A DNA stretch of 64,000 nucleotides from Candidatus Schneewindia gallinarum (GCA_904420175.1 CAJFUF010000029.1:1-64000); one strand, 5' to 3'; shown: positions 30,678 to 40,625, counted from the stretch's first letter. Numbers and translations: made by a program. The notes: generated by a model not told the origin, from the sequence alone.

Positions 30678-31814
30678 TTATTTTGCATCGTAGTTGGGGG
30701 AAGCGTCGATTTTCGCCATATCGTGGGGATGGCTCTCCCGCAGGCCCGCCGCTGTAATCTTTACAAACTGGGCGTTGGCCTGCATCTCCTCCACGGTGTG
30801 TGCGCCGCAGGCGCCCATGCCCGCCTTCAGGCCGCCCACCATCTGGAACAGCATGTCGGCAACCGGGCCGCGGTAAGGGATAAGCCCCTCAATACCCTCC
30901 GGCACCAGCTTCTTTTTGTTCTCCTGGAAATAGCGGTCGCCGCTGCCCTTCTTCATAGCGCCGATACTTCCCATTCCGCGGTAGGTCTTATACTTTTTGC
31001 CGTCCATTTCCACCACTTCCTGCGGAGACTCCTCACAGCCGCCCAGCATGGAGCCCAGCATGACGGTGCTTGCGCCTGCCGCCAGCGCCTTTGCAATGTC
31101 GCCGGAGTAGACAATGCCGCCGTCCGCAATCACCGGGATGCCGTACTTTGCCGCGGCGCAGGCCGCGTCGTACACCGCGGTAATCTGCGGCACGCCAATG
31201 CCCGCCACCACGCGGGTGGTGCAGATGGAGCCGGGGCCGATGCCCACCTTGACGCAGTCCGCGCCCGCCTTAATAAGGTCCTCCGTGGCGGCGGCAGTCG
31301 CCACGTTGCCCGCCACCAGCGCCACATCCGGGAAGGCCGCCTTCACCTTTTTCACGCAGTTCATCACGCCCTCGCTGTGGCCGTGGGAGGAATCAAGCAC
31401 CAGCACGTCCGCACCGGCCGCTACCAGCGCCTCCGCCCGGTCCAGCACATTGGCCGTCACACCCAGTGCAGCGGCGCACAGCAGCCTGCCCTGCTTGTCC
31501 ACGGCGGCCTGCTCCGGGTCAAAGTCCCGGAACTCCTTGACCTCGCGCACCTGCGCGGCCTGCTCCTCAATGGACATGCTTTTGTGGATGACGGCAATTC
31601 CGCCGTTCTTCGCCATGGCGATGGCCATCCGCTTCTCAGACACCGTATCCATGGCAGCCGCCACAATGGGCACCTTTAAAACAATGTCCTTTGCCAGCTT
31701 TGCGGACACGTCCACATCACTGGGTACCACGTCGCTTTTTGCAGGGATCAGCAGCACATCGTTGTAGCTGAGCCCCTCCTTCAAAAACTTATCGGCCGGG
31801 TTCGTGTTTACCAT
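30678..31814 (-). CDS. guaB: IMP dehydrogenase lacking the CBS domains
   Basis: A 378-residue IMP dehydrogenase, the NAD-dependent step from IMP to XMP in guanine nucleotide synthesis. The active-site loop [20 protein letters not shown] carries the catalytic Cys, GDRYFQ and [11 protein letters not shown] form the flap, and [12 protein letters not shown] is near the end. Typical enzymes have about 485 residues. The missing 110 are the CBS pair, since [15 protein letters not shown] is followed directly by [19 protein letters not shown]. The loop favours IMP dehydrogenase over GMP reductase. Three ATGs occur in a row, and the one at 31814 is best spaced from GGAG. Its site overlaps the thioesterase stop. 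Confidence 0.92.
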   Translation of the reverse strand: MVNTNPADKFLKEGLSYNDVLLIPAKSDVVPSDVDVSAKLAKDIVLKVPIVAAAMDTVSEKRMAIAMAKNGGIAVIHKSMSIEEQAAQVREVKEFRDFDPEQAAVDKQGRLLCAAALGVTANVLDRAEALVAAGADVLVLDSSHGHSEGVMNCVKKVKAAFPDVALVAGNVATAAATEDLIKAGADCVKVGIGPGSICTTRVVAGIGVPQITAVYDAACAAAKYGIPVIADGGIVYSGDIAKALAAGASTVMLGSMLGGCEESPQEVVEMDGKKYKTYRGMGSIGAMKKGSGDRYFQENKKKLVPEGIEGLIPYRGPVADMLFQMVGGLKAGMGACGAHTVEEMQANAQFVKITAAGLRESHPHDMAKIDASPNYDAK

Positions 31815-31825
31815 CATCATTCTCC

Positions 31826-32542
31826 TCACTTGATTTTTAGTATTCCGTCAAAGCAGCGGCCCCTGTCGTGCTCTCCCCTGACAAAGACGGTTTCTTCCTC
31901 CCGTTTCCCGCTCAGACGGATGGTCTGGCCGGGGTATGCCTCCCCCGTCATGGACAAATACAGCTCCGCAGCCTGCTGCCGGAAGGGGTCAAAAGGCCCG
32001 TAGTCCATGACAATGTCGGCATATTTTACATTGTTCAAATGCCCGTTTGCATCCACGTCGGAGTAGCGCACCAGCTTGTCCGGCAGCGGCTGCAAATCCT
32101 CCGGCATGCACAGCCGGGCGCCTAAGTCCACCTGCACGGCCTGCTCCACCAGGGGTAGCGGATGCGGGAACGCGGCAGGCCGCAGGATTTTTCTGCTGCG
32201 GGGGTCAATCAGCACCCACTGGGACGCCGCCTCGCACAGCAGGCGGTCCCCGTCCAGCACCCGGTAGTTCCGGTGAAACCGCGCGCCCTTCACCGCCATG
32301 GGCCACGTCTCAAAGGTGACGGCCTGCTCCATCCGCGGCAGTTCGTAAAATTTCATGCCCACACTGACAATGACGAAGACAAACCCTTCCTCATACAGCC
32401 TGTCGTAGGGCAGGCCGAGGCTGTCCAGCTGGTAGCCCGCGCACTCCTGCATTTTCAGCAGCACGGCAGAGGGGCGCATCCGCTCGTGGCAGTCGCAGTC
32501 GTAATGCGTGGGGGCATAGGAAATGGAAAAAGGCGTGTTCAA
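31826..32542 (-). CDS. Acyl-ACP thioesterase
   Basis: A 238-residue protein with two hot-dog folds, like bacterial and plant FatA/FatB acyl-ACP thioesterases that release free fatty acids from acyl-[23 protein letters not shown] starts the first fold. The second carries [21 protein letters not shown] with the catalytic Asp, Asn and His. Between them, [14 protein letters not shown] is also family-typical. It sits between serS and guaB with short gaps, so it is probably part of the parA-parB-serS transcript. Chain-length preference is not predictable. Confidence 0.88.
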   Translation of the reverse strand: MNTPFSISYAPTHYDCDCHERMRPSAVLLKMQECAGYQLDSLGLPYDRLYEEGFVFVIVSVGMKFYELPRMEQAVTFETWPMAVKGARFHRNYRVLDGDRLLCEAASQWVLIDPRSRKILRPAAFPHPLPLVEQAVQVDLGARLCMPEDLQPLPDKLVRYSDVDANGHLNNVKYADIVMDYGPFDPFRQQAAELYLSMTGEAYPGQTIRLSGKREEETVFVRGEHDRGRCFDGILKIK

Positions 32543-32556
32543 ACAGTTCTCCCCTT

Positions 32557-33828
32557 CTATTTAATCACGTCCACGCCCATGTAGGGACGCAGCACCTCCG
32601 GCACGGTGATGGTGCCGTCCTCATTCTGGTAATTTTCCATAATTGCCGCCACAGTACGGCCCACCGCAAGGCCGGAGCCGTTCAGGGTGTGCACCAGCTG
32701 TGCCTTGTCCTTCGGGGTTCTCTTAAAGCGGATGCCCGCCCGGCGCGCCTGATAGTCCTCAAAATTCGAGCAGGACGAAATTTCCGCATACCGTCCGTAA
32801 GAGGGCAGCCACACCTCGATATCATAGGTTTTTGCACTGGAAAAGCCCAGATCACCGCTGGACAGGGCCACCACGCGGTACGGCAGGCCCAGCGCCTGAA
32901 GGGCCTCCTCCGCAGAGTGGGTCAGGCTCTCCAGCTCGTCATAGGAGGTCTCCGGGTCGGCGAATTTCACAAGCTCTACCTTGTTGAACTGGTGCTGGCG
33001 GATAATGCCGCGGGTGTCGCGTCCCGCGCTGCCCGCCTCCGCCCGGAAACAGGCGGAATAGGCGCAGAACTTTAACGGCAGCTTGCTTCCGTCCAGGATT
33101 TCATTGGCGTAGTAGTTCGTCACCGGCACCTCGGCGGTGGGAATCAGGAAGTAGTCGTTGTTGGCGACGCGGAACGCGTCCTCCTCAAATTTGGGCAGCT
33201 GTCCCGTCCCGGTCATGGAGCCCCGGTTGACCATGTAGGGGGGCAGCATCTCGGTATAGCCGTGCTGCGCGTGAAAATCCATATAAAAATTGATAACCGA
33301 CCGCTCCAGCCGGGCGCCTAAGCCCTTATAGAAGGTGAAGCGTGCGCCGGCCACCTTGGCCGCACGCTCAAAGTCCAGAATGTCAAGGCCGGTTCCCAAA
33401 TCCCAGTGGGCCTTGGGCTCAAAGTCAAAGGTTCTCGGCTCGCCCCAGCGGCGCTGCTCCACATTGTCGCTGTCGTCCTTCCCCACCGGCACCGATTCGT
33501 GCGGGATGTTGGGGACGCGAAGCAGCAGTTCCCGCTGCTTTGTCTCCAGCCCGCTCAGCTCCGAAGCCATCTCCTTGATGTCGTCGGACAGCGTCTTGAG
33601 CTGCGCCATCAGCTCCTCTGTGTTTTTCCCCTCTTTTTTCAGCATGGGGATCTGCTTGCTCAGCTTGTTCTGCTCCGCCTTCTCACCCTCCGTCTTGGCG
33701 GTCAGGACGCGGCGCTGCTCGTCAATGTTCAAAATTTCATCAATGGTCTCATCCATGGGGTTCTGCCGGTTCCGCATGGCCTCCTTCACGCGCTGCGGAT
33801 CCTGTCTGATTACCTTAATGTCTAACAT
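32557..33828 (-). CDS. serS: Seryl-tRNA synthetase
   Basis: A 423-residue class II synthetase that charges tRNA-Ser and tRNA-Sec. The N-terminal 100 residues form the long antiparallel coiled coil that grips the tRNA variable arm. Motif 2 [21 protein letters not shown] and motif 3 [16 protein letters not shown] are intact, as is MLPPYMVN. Length is normal. It follows parB by 14 bases, an arrangement seen in many Firmicutes. No T-box leader is present upstream, so regulation is likely that of the par transcript. Confidence 0.97.
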   Translation of the reverse strand: MLDIKVIRQDPQRVKEAMRNRQNPMDETIDEILNIDEQRRVLTAKTEGEKAEQNKLSKQIPMLKKEGKNTEELMAQLKTLSDDIKEMASELSGLETKQRELLLRVPNIPHESVPVGKDDSDNVEQRRWGEPRTFDFEPKAHWDLGTGLDILDFERAAKVAGARFTFYKGLGARLERSVINFYMDFHAQHGYTEMLPPYMVNRGSMTGTGQLPKFEEDAFRVANNDYFLIPTAEVPVTNYYANEILDGSKLPLKFCAYSACFRAEAGSAGRDTRGIIRQHQFNKVELVKFADPETSYDELESLTHSAEEALQALGLPYRVVALSSGDLGFSSAKTYDIEVWLPSYGRYAEISSCSNFEDYQARRAGIRFKRTPKDKAQLVHTLNGSGLAVGRTVAAIMENYQNEDGTITVPEVLRPYMGVDVIK

Positions 33829-33842
33829 GTTCCTATCTCCTT

Positions 33843-34697
33843 TTATTTCATATCCCCTAATTTATTGGCCAGTTCCTGTAGTTCTTCTTTGTTTAAAAAT
33901 TCAATACTCAGCATTCCTCCATCCCCTTTCGGGGACACGGAAATCCTCCGGCCCAGCGCCTCTCTTAAGGACAAGGCCACCTCGTCATAAAAGCTGTCCC
34001 GGACGGGCGCCTCCTTTTCCTTTTGCTGCGGCTGTTTCAGGGCCTTTTTCACAAGGCGCTCCGTTTCCCGGACAGACAGCCCCTCCGCCGCCACTTTTTC
34101 CGCCAGCGGCGTGCAGACCGCCGGGTCGGACAGGGCGGCAAGGGCGCGCGCATGTCCGGCAGACAGCTTTCCGTCCCGCAGCAGCTGCAGCACCTTCTCC
34201 GGCAGCTGTAACAGCCGCAGCGCATTGGCCACCGCCGGGCGGGATTTGCCCACCTTGGCCGCCACCTGCTCCTGTGTCAGGGAAAAGCTGTCCATCAGTT
34301 TCCGGTAGCCCAGCGCCTCCTCCACGGCGTTCAGGTCCTCCCGCTGGAGGTTTTCCACCAGCGCCAGTTCCATGGCCGCAAGTTCGGTCAGCTCCTTTAC
34401 CACGGCGGGAATTTCCGTCAGGCCCGCCAGCTTGGCGGCCCGCCAGCGGCGCTCCCCCGCCACAATCTGGTATCCGCCTGCCGTCAGCGGGCGCACCAGA
34501 ATCGGCTGCATCACCCCGTGCTCCCGGATGGAGTCGGCCAGTTCGTTCAGCGCCGTCTCGTCAAAGGCCCGTCTCGGCTGGTCGCGGTTGGGCTCCACCT
34601 CCGAGATGCGCAGCGTCATCCGCTCGCTGTCCTGGGTGGCATTGTCCACAAACAGGGCGTCCAGCCCGCGGCCCAGGCCGCTTCGTTTTCCTGCCAT
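33843..34697 (-). CDS. parB: Chromosome partitioning protein ParB/Spo0J
   Basis: A 284-residue ParB. It starts with [10 protein letters not shown], the ParA-stimulating peptide typical of chromosomal ParB. The CTPase/nuclease-like domain with [13 protein letters not shown] follows, then a helix-turn-helix ([27 protein letters not shown]) for parS, and a C-terminal dimer domain. It loads on parS as a CTP-dependent clamp and recruits SMC near the origin. Two parS sites lie 870-920 bases upstream of its start. It follows parA by 15 bases. Confidence 0.96.
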   Translation of the reverse strand: MAGKRSGLGRGLDALFVDNATQDSERMTLRISEVEPNRDQPRRAFDETALNELADSIREHGVMQPILVRPLTAGGYQIVAGERRWRAAKLAGLTEIPAVVKELTELAAMELALVENLQREDLNAVEEALGYRKLMDSFSLTQEQVAAKVGKSRPAVANALRLLQLPEKVLQLLRDGKLSAGHARALAALSDPAVCTPLAEKVAAEGLSVRETERLVKKALKQPQQKEKEAPVRDSFYDEVALSLREALGRRISVSPKGDGGMLSIEFLNKEELQELANKLGDMK

Positions 34698-34712
34698 CTC
34701 TGTTCCCTTCCT

Positions 34713-35477
34713 TTAATGCTGTAATCGTAAAAATTCTTCCGCCAACGCCCGGTATGCCTCCGCCCCGCGGGACCCCCGGTCGTAGTAGGTGACCGGCTCG
34801 CCGTAGCTGGGCGCCTCAGACACGCGCACATTGCGCGGGATGGTGGTGGCGTACACCTTGCGGGGGAAGTATTTTTTTACTTCCTCCACCACCTGCATGG
34901 TCAGGTTCAGCCGCCCGTCGTACATGGTCAGCAGCACCCCTTCAATGTCCAGCCCCGGGTTATACAGCCGCTTGACCTGACGGATGGTACCCATCAGCTG
35001 GCTCAGCCCCTCCAGGGCATAGTACTCGCACTGGATGGGGACAAACACCGTGTCGCTGGCGTTAAAGGCGTTTAACGTCAGCAGGCCCAGCGAGGGGGGG
35101 CAGTCGATAAACAAAAAGTCGTACTGATCCCTTAAGCGGAACAGCGGTTTTTTCAACCGTTCCTCCCTGCCTGCTAAGTCCACCAGTTCAATCTCCGCGC
35201 CGGCAAGGTCGATGTTGCACGGAATGATGGACAGGTTTTCAAAGCCGGTTTTCAGCACGGCAGAGGCCGGGTCGGCCTCCCCCACCATGACGTCGTAGGT
35301 GGAAACGGTAACCTGCCGTTTGTTGACGCCCACCCCGCTGGAGCAGTTCCCCTGCGGGTCCGCATCCACCAACAGCACACGTTTCCCCAAGGAGCCTAGG
35401 GCCGCCGCCAAATTGACCGCCGTGGTGGTTTTCCCCACGCCGCCCTTCTGGTTTGCGATTGCTATTATTTTGCCCAT
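34713..35477 (-). CDS. parA: Chromosome partitioning ATPase ParA/Soj
   Basis: A 254-residue ParA. The deviant Walker A KGGVGKTTTAVN is at the N-terminus, DADPQGN and FIDCPPSLG supply Walker A' and B. It forms ATP dimers on the nucleoid and cooperates with ParB; in Bacillus, Soj also controls DnaA activity. A promoter TTTAAA-17-TAAAAT at 35507-35535 lies about 30 bases upstream. Its own gene is next to parS, so ParB spreading could influence expression. Confidence 0.96.
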   Translation of the reverse strand: MGKIIAIANQKGGVGKTTTAVNLAAALGSLGKRVLLVDADPQGNCSSGVGVNKRQVTVSTYDVMVGEADPASAVLKTGFENLSIIPCNIDLAGAEIELVDLAGREERLKKPLFRLRDQYDFLFIDCPPSLGLLTLNAFNASDTVFVPIQCEYYALEGLSQLMGTIRQVKRLYNPGLDIEGVLLTMYDGRLNLTMQVVEEVKKYFPRKVYATTIPRNVRVSEAPSYGEPVTYYDRGSRGAEAYRALAEEFLRLQH

Positions 35478-35506
35478 ATTTCCTCCCGTATGATCGTTTG
35501 TCTCCT

Positions 35507-35535
35507 ATTTTATCACACTTGGGGACGCTTTTAAA
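35507..35535 (-). promoter_or_regulatory. Promoter of the parA-parB-serS unit
   Basis: TTTAAA (35530-35535) and TAAAAT (35507-35512) are spaced by 17 bases on the minus strand, 27 bases from the first parS. Confidence 0.55.
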
Positions 35536-35561
35536 CCAGTTCTCTGCAAATTCTTGGTTTT

Positions 35562-35577
35562 TGTTTCACGTGAAACA
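35562..35577. promoter_or_regulatory. parS: parS site 1
   Basis: TGTTTCACGTGAAACA is an exact match to the Firmicutes parS palindrome bound by ParB. It lies between parA and noc, about 8 kb from dnaA. Confidence 0.97.
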
Positions 35578-35600
35578 ATTTCATCCCACAACCGCACCGG

Positions 35601-35616
35601 TGTTTCACGTGAAACA
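35601..35616. promoter_or_regulatory. parS: parS site 2, inside a larger palindrome
   Basis: A second exact TGTTTCACGTGAAACA lies 39 bases from the first. It is embedded in CCGG-parS-CCGG, a 24-base perfect palindrome, and the right CCGG is shared with the neighbouring hairpin. Confidence 0.97.
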
Positions 35617-35654
35617 CCGGAAGGGCCCTGCTCATACGAGCAGGGCCCTTCCGG
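35617..35654. terminator. Strong hairpin downstream of noc
   Basis: CCGGAAGGGCCCTGCTC and GAGCAGGGCCCTTCCGG form a 17-bp perfect stem with loop ATAC. No T-run follows on the minus strand, and the parS sites come next. It probably ends noc transcription or shields parS from transcription. Confidence 0.65.
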
Positions 35655-35718
35655 TGTGTGTAATTTGGGGAAAGTGGATGTTGTAGTGTATATCAACCGT
35701 TTCCGGTTAATACCCATG

Positions 35719-36510
35719 TCAGTGGGTTTTGGGAATGTAGACGGTATACTCAATAAAATAATCCGTCTCCCGCTTTGCGGTGTCCGCGTTCAGCCCCTGC
35801 TGTTTCAGGGCCTTGACCGCCTTGTTGATGGTGTTGATGAACAGCCGGACATCCTTGATGGCAATGGTTTTTTTGCCCTTGGGCACCTCGTGCAGGGCGG
35901 CCTGCACCAGCCGCTCTGTCTCCTCCACCGTTAAGCGCCGGGCAAGGATTTTATCAATCAGCTGTTCCCGCTGTGCGTCGTCCTGGATTTTCAGCAGCGC
36001 CCTGGCGTGCCGTTCCGTCAGTCCACCGGCCACCAGCCTTCCCAGCTGTTCCTGGGGCAGCCGCAGCAGGCGTAGTTTGTTCGCCACTGCCGACTGGGAC
36101 TTTCCAATCCGTTCCGCCACCTGCTCCTGCGTCAGGTCCAGCATATCGCAAAGGTTGCGGATTGCCACCGCCTCGTCATAAAAGCTGAGGTTTTCCCGCT
36201 GGATGTTCTCCGTCAGGGAAAGCACTGCAGCGGCCTGCTCGTCCGCATCGTGGACAATACAGGGCACCTCCGTCAGGCCCGCCAATTTTGCGGCACGCAG
36301 CCTGCGCTCCCCCGCGATTAAAACATAGCTGCCGTTCTGCGCCCTGACCACCAGCGGCTGCAGGATACCGTCCTGCTTGATGCTGGCAGCAAGGGAGCGC
36401 AGCTCCTCACTAGAAAAAACACGCCGGGGCTGGTGGGGCGACGGCTGCAGCTTGTCCACCGGAATTTTCACCACTTTGCCTGCGGTGTCATTTCGAAGGA
36501 AACCTGCCAT
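35719..36510 (-). CDS. noc: Nucleoid occlusion protein Noc (ParB paralog)
   Basis: A 263-residue ParB-family protein. The N-terminal part holds IPVDKLQPSPHQPRRVF and the CTP-binding [13 protein letters not shown]. The HTH is LTQEQVAERIGKSQSAVANKLRLL, and the ERHARALL helix plus C-terminal region match Noc, which binds its own sites and the membrane to block division over the nucleoid. The gene position between rsmG and parA is the classical Noc position. It lacks the [10 protein letters not shown] start of true ParB. No clear Noc binding site (ATTTCCCGGGAAAT) was seen in this window. Confidence 0.9.
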   Translation of the reverse strand: MAGFLRNDTAGKVVKIPVDKLQPSPHQPRRVFSSEELRSLAASIKQDGILQPLVVRAQNGSYVLIAGERRLRAAKLAGLTEVPCIVHDADEQAAAVLSLTENIQRENLSFYDEAVAIRNLCDMLDLTQEQVAERIGKSQSAVANKLRLLRLPQEQLGRLVAGGLTERHARALLKIQDDAQREQLIDKILARRLTVEETERLVQAALHEVPKGKKTIAIKDVRLFINTINKAVKALKQQGLNADTAKRETDYFIEYTVYIPKTH

Positions 36511-36618
36511 CCCTTACACCCCCTGTGTTCTTTCTGTCCTCACTATAACACAGGTATTTTTAAAATTCCACTGTTTTTCATCGGGGCGATTCACCCCATT
36601 TCGCGCTGTTTCGACATT

Positions 36619-37329
36619 TTAAAGGGGTTTTTTTGTAATTTTCCCTGTTTGTCTGGGGTATTTTGTCGAAGTTTGCGATATTTTTTTTATGACTACCAGG
36701 GTTCTGGCGCTTTTGTCCGGCAGGGTATAGCACACCGGCTCCAACGCACGGCCGCCCAGCTCCTTCACCGCATTGTGGGCCTGCTTTAACTCCTCCGTTC
36801 CCTCCGGCCCTTTCAGCGCCAGCAGCACGCCGCCGGGCTTTACCAGCGGCAGGCACCATTCGCACAGAATGTTCAGCCGCGCCACCGCACGGGCTGTGAC
36901 CACCTCATATACCTCCCGGTGTTCCGCCTTGCGTCCGGCTTCCTCCCCGCGCAGGTGCACCTGCTGTGCACGGATGCCCAGCGCAGCGCACAGCTCCGAC
37001 AGGAACACCAGCCGCTTGTTTAAGCTGTCAATCTGCGTAATGGAAAGGTCCGGCCGCACAACCGCCATGGGTACCGAGGGGAAGCCCGCGCCGCTGCCCA
37101 CATCTGCCAGCCGCGCCCCCTGCGGCACCGGATAGAAATGCAGCGGGGCGATGCTGTCCACAAAATGTTTGACCGCAATGCCGTCCGGGTCAGTGATAGC
37201 CGTCAGGTTCACTTTTTCATTGTATGCGCACAGCCGGGCAGCGTATTCCTCAAACTGCCGCAGCATGTCCTCCGTCAGCGGCAGGCCGAACTGCTCCGCC
37301 CCCTGCCGCAGCAACGCCGTATTAAGCAT
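36619..37329 (-). CDS. rsmG: 16S rRNA m7G527 methyltransferase RsmG
   Basis: A 236-residue methyltransferase modifying G527 of 16S rRNA, a position tied to streptomycin response. ADVGSGAGFPSVPMAVVRPDL is the SAM-binding motif, and VTARAVARLNILCEWCLPLVKPGG follows. I use the ATG at 37329, preceded by GGAAAGGAG and overlapping the mnmG stop by 8 bases. The C-terminus KYPRQTGKITKKPL is the usual GidB tail. It belongs to the rpmH-to-rsmG series of origin-linked genes. Confidence 0.95.
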   Translation of the reverse strand: MLNTALLRQGAEQFGLPLTEDMLRQFEEYAARLCAYNEKVNLTAITDPDGIAVKHFVDSIAPLHFYPVPQGARLADVGSGAGFPSVPMAVVRPDLSITQIDSLNKRLVFLSELCAALGIRAQQVHLRGEEAGRKAEHREVYEVVTARAVARLNILCEWCLPLVKPGGVLLALKGPEGTEELKQAHNAVKELGGRALEPVCYTLPDKSARTLVVIKKISQTSTKYPRQTGKITKKPL

Positions 37330-39220
37330 GGCCCCGTCTCCTTTCCATTGTCTGTTTTTCAAGCCAGATAAGCAGCACGGAGATGTCCGCCGGGGACACG
37401 CCGGAAATCCGGGAGGCCTGTCCCACGTTTTCGGGCCGTATCTTTTGCAGCTTCTCCCGCGCCTCCAGCCTCAGCCCCTCAATGGAGGCATAGTCCGCGT
37501 CCGCGGGCAGGCGCCGGCTTTCCAGCTTGCGCATGTGCTCCGCCTCCGCCTGCTGGCGGCGGATATACCCCTCGTACTTGATTTCAATCTCCACCTGCTC
37601 CTTCACCATGGGCTCCAGCACCGGCCGGCCGGGGTCGAAGGGCGCAAGGTCGTCATAGGAAATCTGCGGGCGCTTCAGCAGCTCCGCCAGCTTCGTCCCC
37701 GCCGCCAGCGGCGCAGTGCCCCTGCTTACCAGCAGGTCGTCCAGCCGCTCGCTGGGGGCGATACCCTGCTCCCTAAGCCGGGCAATCTCCTTTTGCTTTG
37801 CCGCCTCTCGCTTTTTATACAATTTGTATGATTTTTCTGTTACTAAACCAATTGTATATCCTTTTTCCGTCAGCCGGGCCTGTGCATTGTCCTGCCGAAG
37901 CAGCAGCCGGTACTCGCTGCGGGAGGTCATCATCCGGTAGGGGTCGATGACGCCTTTCGTTACCAGGTCGTCAATCAGGGTGCCGATGTAGCTGTCTGCG
38001 CGTGTCAGCACAAACGGAGGCCTTCCCTGAAGGCGCAGGGCCGCATTGATGCCTGCGATTAGGCCCTGGGCGGCAGCCTCCTCATAGCCGGAGGTGCCGT
38101 TGAACTGGCCTGCGCCGTACAGGCCGGGGATGTCCTTAAACTCCAGCGTGGGGCGCAGCTGCAACGGGTCGCAGCACTCATATTCAATGGCATAGGCGGG
38201 GCGTATAAATTCCACATGCTCAAAGCCCTTCATACTGCGGTACATGGCAATCTGCACATCCTCCGGCAGGGAGGAGGACATTCCCTGGATATACATCTCA
38301 TCCGTGTCAAGGCCGCAGGGCTCCACAAAAATCTGGTGGCGCTTCTTGTCTGCAAAGCGAACCACCTTGTCCTCAATACTGGGGCAGTAGCGGGGGCCGA
38401 TGCCGTCAATGCGCCCGGAGTACAGCGGCGAACGGTCCAGATTGGCCCGGATAATGTCATGGGTGTTCTCGTTTGTGTAGGCGATGTAACAGCACACCTG
38501 GTTTTTCAGTTTTTTCGTGGTGTCGAAGGACATGGGTACCACGGGCTCCTCCCCGTCCTGCCGCTCCAGTACGGAGAAATCGATACTGCGCCGGTTGACG
38601 CGGGCGGGGGTGCCTGTCTTAAAGCGGCGCAGCTGCACCCCCAGCTGCTTCAGGCTGTCCACCAATGCATTGCTGGCGTGGGTGCCGTCCGGCCCGGAGG
38701 AAAACGACGTCTCCCCGATGTGGATGGTGCCGCCCAGAAACGTTCCGGTGCACAGGATAACGGCTTTTACCGGTATCTGCGCGCCCAGCGCCGTCTCCAC
38801 CGCGCAAACGCCGTGCTCGTCCCTTTTTATCGCCACAATCTCCGCCTGTTTTAAAAACAGGTTGTCCGTGCTTTCCAGCAGCTTTTTCATGTAGCCGTGG
38901 TAGCGCGCCCGGTCGCTCTGCACCCTCAGGGAGTGCACGGCAGGGCCCTTCCCCTTGTTTAACATCCTGCTTTGCAGGAAGGTGGCGTCCGCCGCTTTTG
39001 CCATCTGGCCGCCCAGCGCGTCGATTTCCCGCACAAGGTGCCCCTTCGCCGTGCCGCCGATGGCCGGGTTGCACGGCATGTTGCCCACCATGTCGGCACT
39101 GGTGGTGAACACCGCCGTCCGGCAGCCGAGGCGCGCGGCCGCCACGCCTGCCTCAATCCCCGCATGGCCTGCGCCCACCACGGCAATGTCATAGGATTCG
39201 TATACTCGCGTCTCACTCAT
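37322..39220 (-). CDS. mnmG: tRNA uridine-34 modification enzyme MnmG (GidA)
   Basis: A 632-residue FAD enzyme that with MnmE installs carboxymethylaminomethyl or aminomethyl groups at U34 of tRNAs. The FAD-binding motif VVGAGHAGIEAGVAAARLG opens the protein, NPAIGGTAKGHLVREIDALGG and CTGTFLGGTIHIG follow, and the C-terminal helical domain binds MnmE. It starts 5 bases after the mnmE stop region. Length is as expected. Confidence 0.97.
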   Translation of the reverse strand: MSETRVYESYDIAVVGAGHAGIEAGVAAARLGCRTAVFTTSADMVGNMPCNPAIGGTAKGHLVREIDALGGQMAKAADATFLQSRMLNKGKGPAVHSLRVQSDRARYHGYMKKLLESTDNLFLKQAEIVAIKRDEHGVCAVETALGAQIPVKAVILCTGTFLGGTIHIGETSFSSGPDGTHASNALVDSLKQLGVQLRRFKTGTPARVNRRSIDFSVLERQDGEEPVVPMSFDTTKKLKNQVCCYIAYTNENTHDIIRANLDRSPLYSGRIDGIGPRYCPSIEDKVVRFADKKRHQIFVEPCGLDTDEMYIQGMSSSLPEDVQIAMYRSMKGFEHVEFIRPAYAIEYECCDPLQLRPTLEFKDIPGLYGAGQFNGTSGYEEAAAQGLIAGINAALRLQGRPPFVLTRADSYIGTLIDDLVTKGVIDPYRMMTSRSEYRLLLRQDNAQARLTEKGYTIGLVTEKSYKLYKKREAAKQKEIARLREQGIAPSERLDDLLVSRGTAPLAAGTKLAELLKRPQISYDDLAPFDPGRPVLEPMVKEQVEIEIKYEGYIRRQQAEAEHMRKLESRRLPADADYASIEGLRLEAREKLQKIRPENVGQASRISGVSPADISVLLIWLEKQTMERRRGHA

Positions 39221-39225
39221 CTCTT

Positions 39226-40599
39226 CTACTTCCCAACACAGAATCTTGAAAAAACATCCTCAATAATGCTGTCGCTTGCCCGCTTCCCGGACAGGGTGTA
39301 CAGGGCGCCCAGCGCCTGCTCCAGCTCCACTGAGACGGCGTCAAACGTCATGCCCATCTCCAGCGCCTCCAGGGCGCGGCGGCAGCAGTCCGCAGCCTGC
39401 CGGGCACTGGCCAGCTGCCGTTCGTTGGCAATCATGCCGTCCTCCGGGTGAAATTCCTCCATCCGCAGGCGTTCCCGCAGCTGCTCCAAAAGCTGCCCGG
39501 TCCCCTGCCCTGTTACAGAGGAAACCTCCGTTACCTGATGAAAAGCCTGCTTCAGCCTGTTTTTGTCGCACAGGGCGGGCCGGTCCTTTTTGCTGAGGAT
39601 GCACAGCACGTTTTCCTTCCCCGCAAGCTCGCTCAGCATTAGCTCATCCTCCCCGTCCAGGGGCGCGCTTCTGTCAAAAACTGCAAGAATCAGGTCCGCC
39701 CTGTCGCAGGCGGCTTTACTGCGGCGGACACCCTCCGCCTCAATAACATCCTCCGTCTCCCGAATGCCGGCGGTGTCCAGCAGCGTCACGGCAAGGCCGC
39801 TTAACTCCATCCGGGCGCTGACCACATCCCGCGTGGTACCCGCAATGTCGGTGACAATGGCGCAGTCCTGCCCGGCAAGGCTGTTTAGCAGGCTGGACTT
39901 TCCCACGTTGGGTTTGCCCACAATGGCAATGGTAACCCCGTCCCGGATGGGGGCGGACTGATGGTAGGTGGCAATCAGCGCCGTCAGATCCTGCAGGCAG
40001 GATTCCGTCCCGGTAAGAAGGCCCTGCCGGTCTATCTGCTCCACATCCTCCTCCGGGAAATCCAACACTGCCGCAAGGTGGGAACAAAGCATTTTCAGCC
40101 GGTCCGCCAGCCGGTCCACCCGCTTGTGCAGGGCCCCGTCCTTCTGACACAGGGCCGCTTTCAGCGCCCGTTCCCCCTCTGCTTCAATCAGGTCGGCCAC
40201 TGCCTCCGCCTCGGTCAGGTCCAGCTTCCCGTTTAAAAAAGCGCGTTTGGTAAACTCCCCCGCCATGGCCGGCTCTGCCCCGGCGTCAAAACAGGCGGCC
40301 AGGATTTTTTTAAGGCTGTAGACGCCGCCGTGGCAGGAAAACTCCACCACATCCTCCCCGGTGTAGCTTCTCGGCGCGCGGAACACGGTGGCGACGCCGT
40401 CGTCCAGCTGTCCGCTGCGATCGGAAAGCACCCCGTAGCACACGGTGTGCCCCGGCATATCTGCCAGCTTCCTATCCCTGTTTTTGCACTGAAACACCCG
40501 GCCTGCCACACGCAGGGCCTCCGGTCCGGAAATTCGGATGACGCCAAGGCCGCTTTTCACCGGCGCTGTGGCAATTGCTGCAATGGTTGTCTGCTGCAT
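39226..40599 (-). CDS. mnmE: tRNA modification GTPase MnmE
   Basis: A 457-residue GTPase working with MnmG. The N-terminal tetrahydrofolate-binding domain spans ATAPVKSGLGVIRISGPEAL to about residue 120. The G domain carries GKPNVGKSSLLNSLAG, DIAGTTRD and DTAGIRET. The protein ends with FCVGK, containing the conserved C-terminal Cys. It lies 70 bases beyond the jag gene, with a terminator in that gap, so it may have its own weak promoter. Confidence 0.97.
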   Translation of the reverse strand: MQQTTIAAIATAPVKSGLGVIRISGPEALRVAGRVFQCKNRDRKLADMPGHTVCYGVLSDRSGQLDDGVATVFRAPRSYTGEDVVEFSCHGGVYSLKKILAACFDAGAEPAMAGEFTKRAFLNGKLDLTEAEAVADLIEAEGERALKAALCQKDGALHKRVDRLADRLKMLCSHLAAVLDFPEEDVEQIDRQGLLTGTESCLQDLTALIATYHQSAPIRDGVTIAIVGKPNVGKSSLLNSLAGQDCAIVTDIAGTTRDVVSARMELSGLAVTLLDTAGIRETEDVIEAEGVRRSKAACDRADLILAVFDRSAPLDGEDELMLSELAGKENVLCILSKKDRPALCDKNRLKQAFHQVTEVSSVTGQGTGQLLEQLRERLRMEEFHPEDGMIANERQLASARQAADCCRRALEALEMGMTFDAVSVELEQALGALYTLSGKRASDSIIEDVFSRFCVGK

Positions 40600-40625
40600 A
40601 CGGCTGTCCCTTCTTCCCTATACCG

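Noticed and set aside
33829-33842. T-box riboswitch for serS
   Set aside because: Only 14 bases separate parB from serS, so there is no room for a leader.
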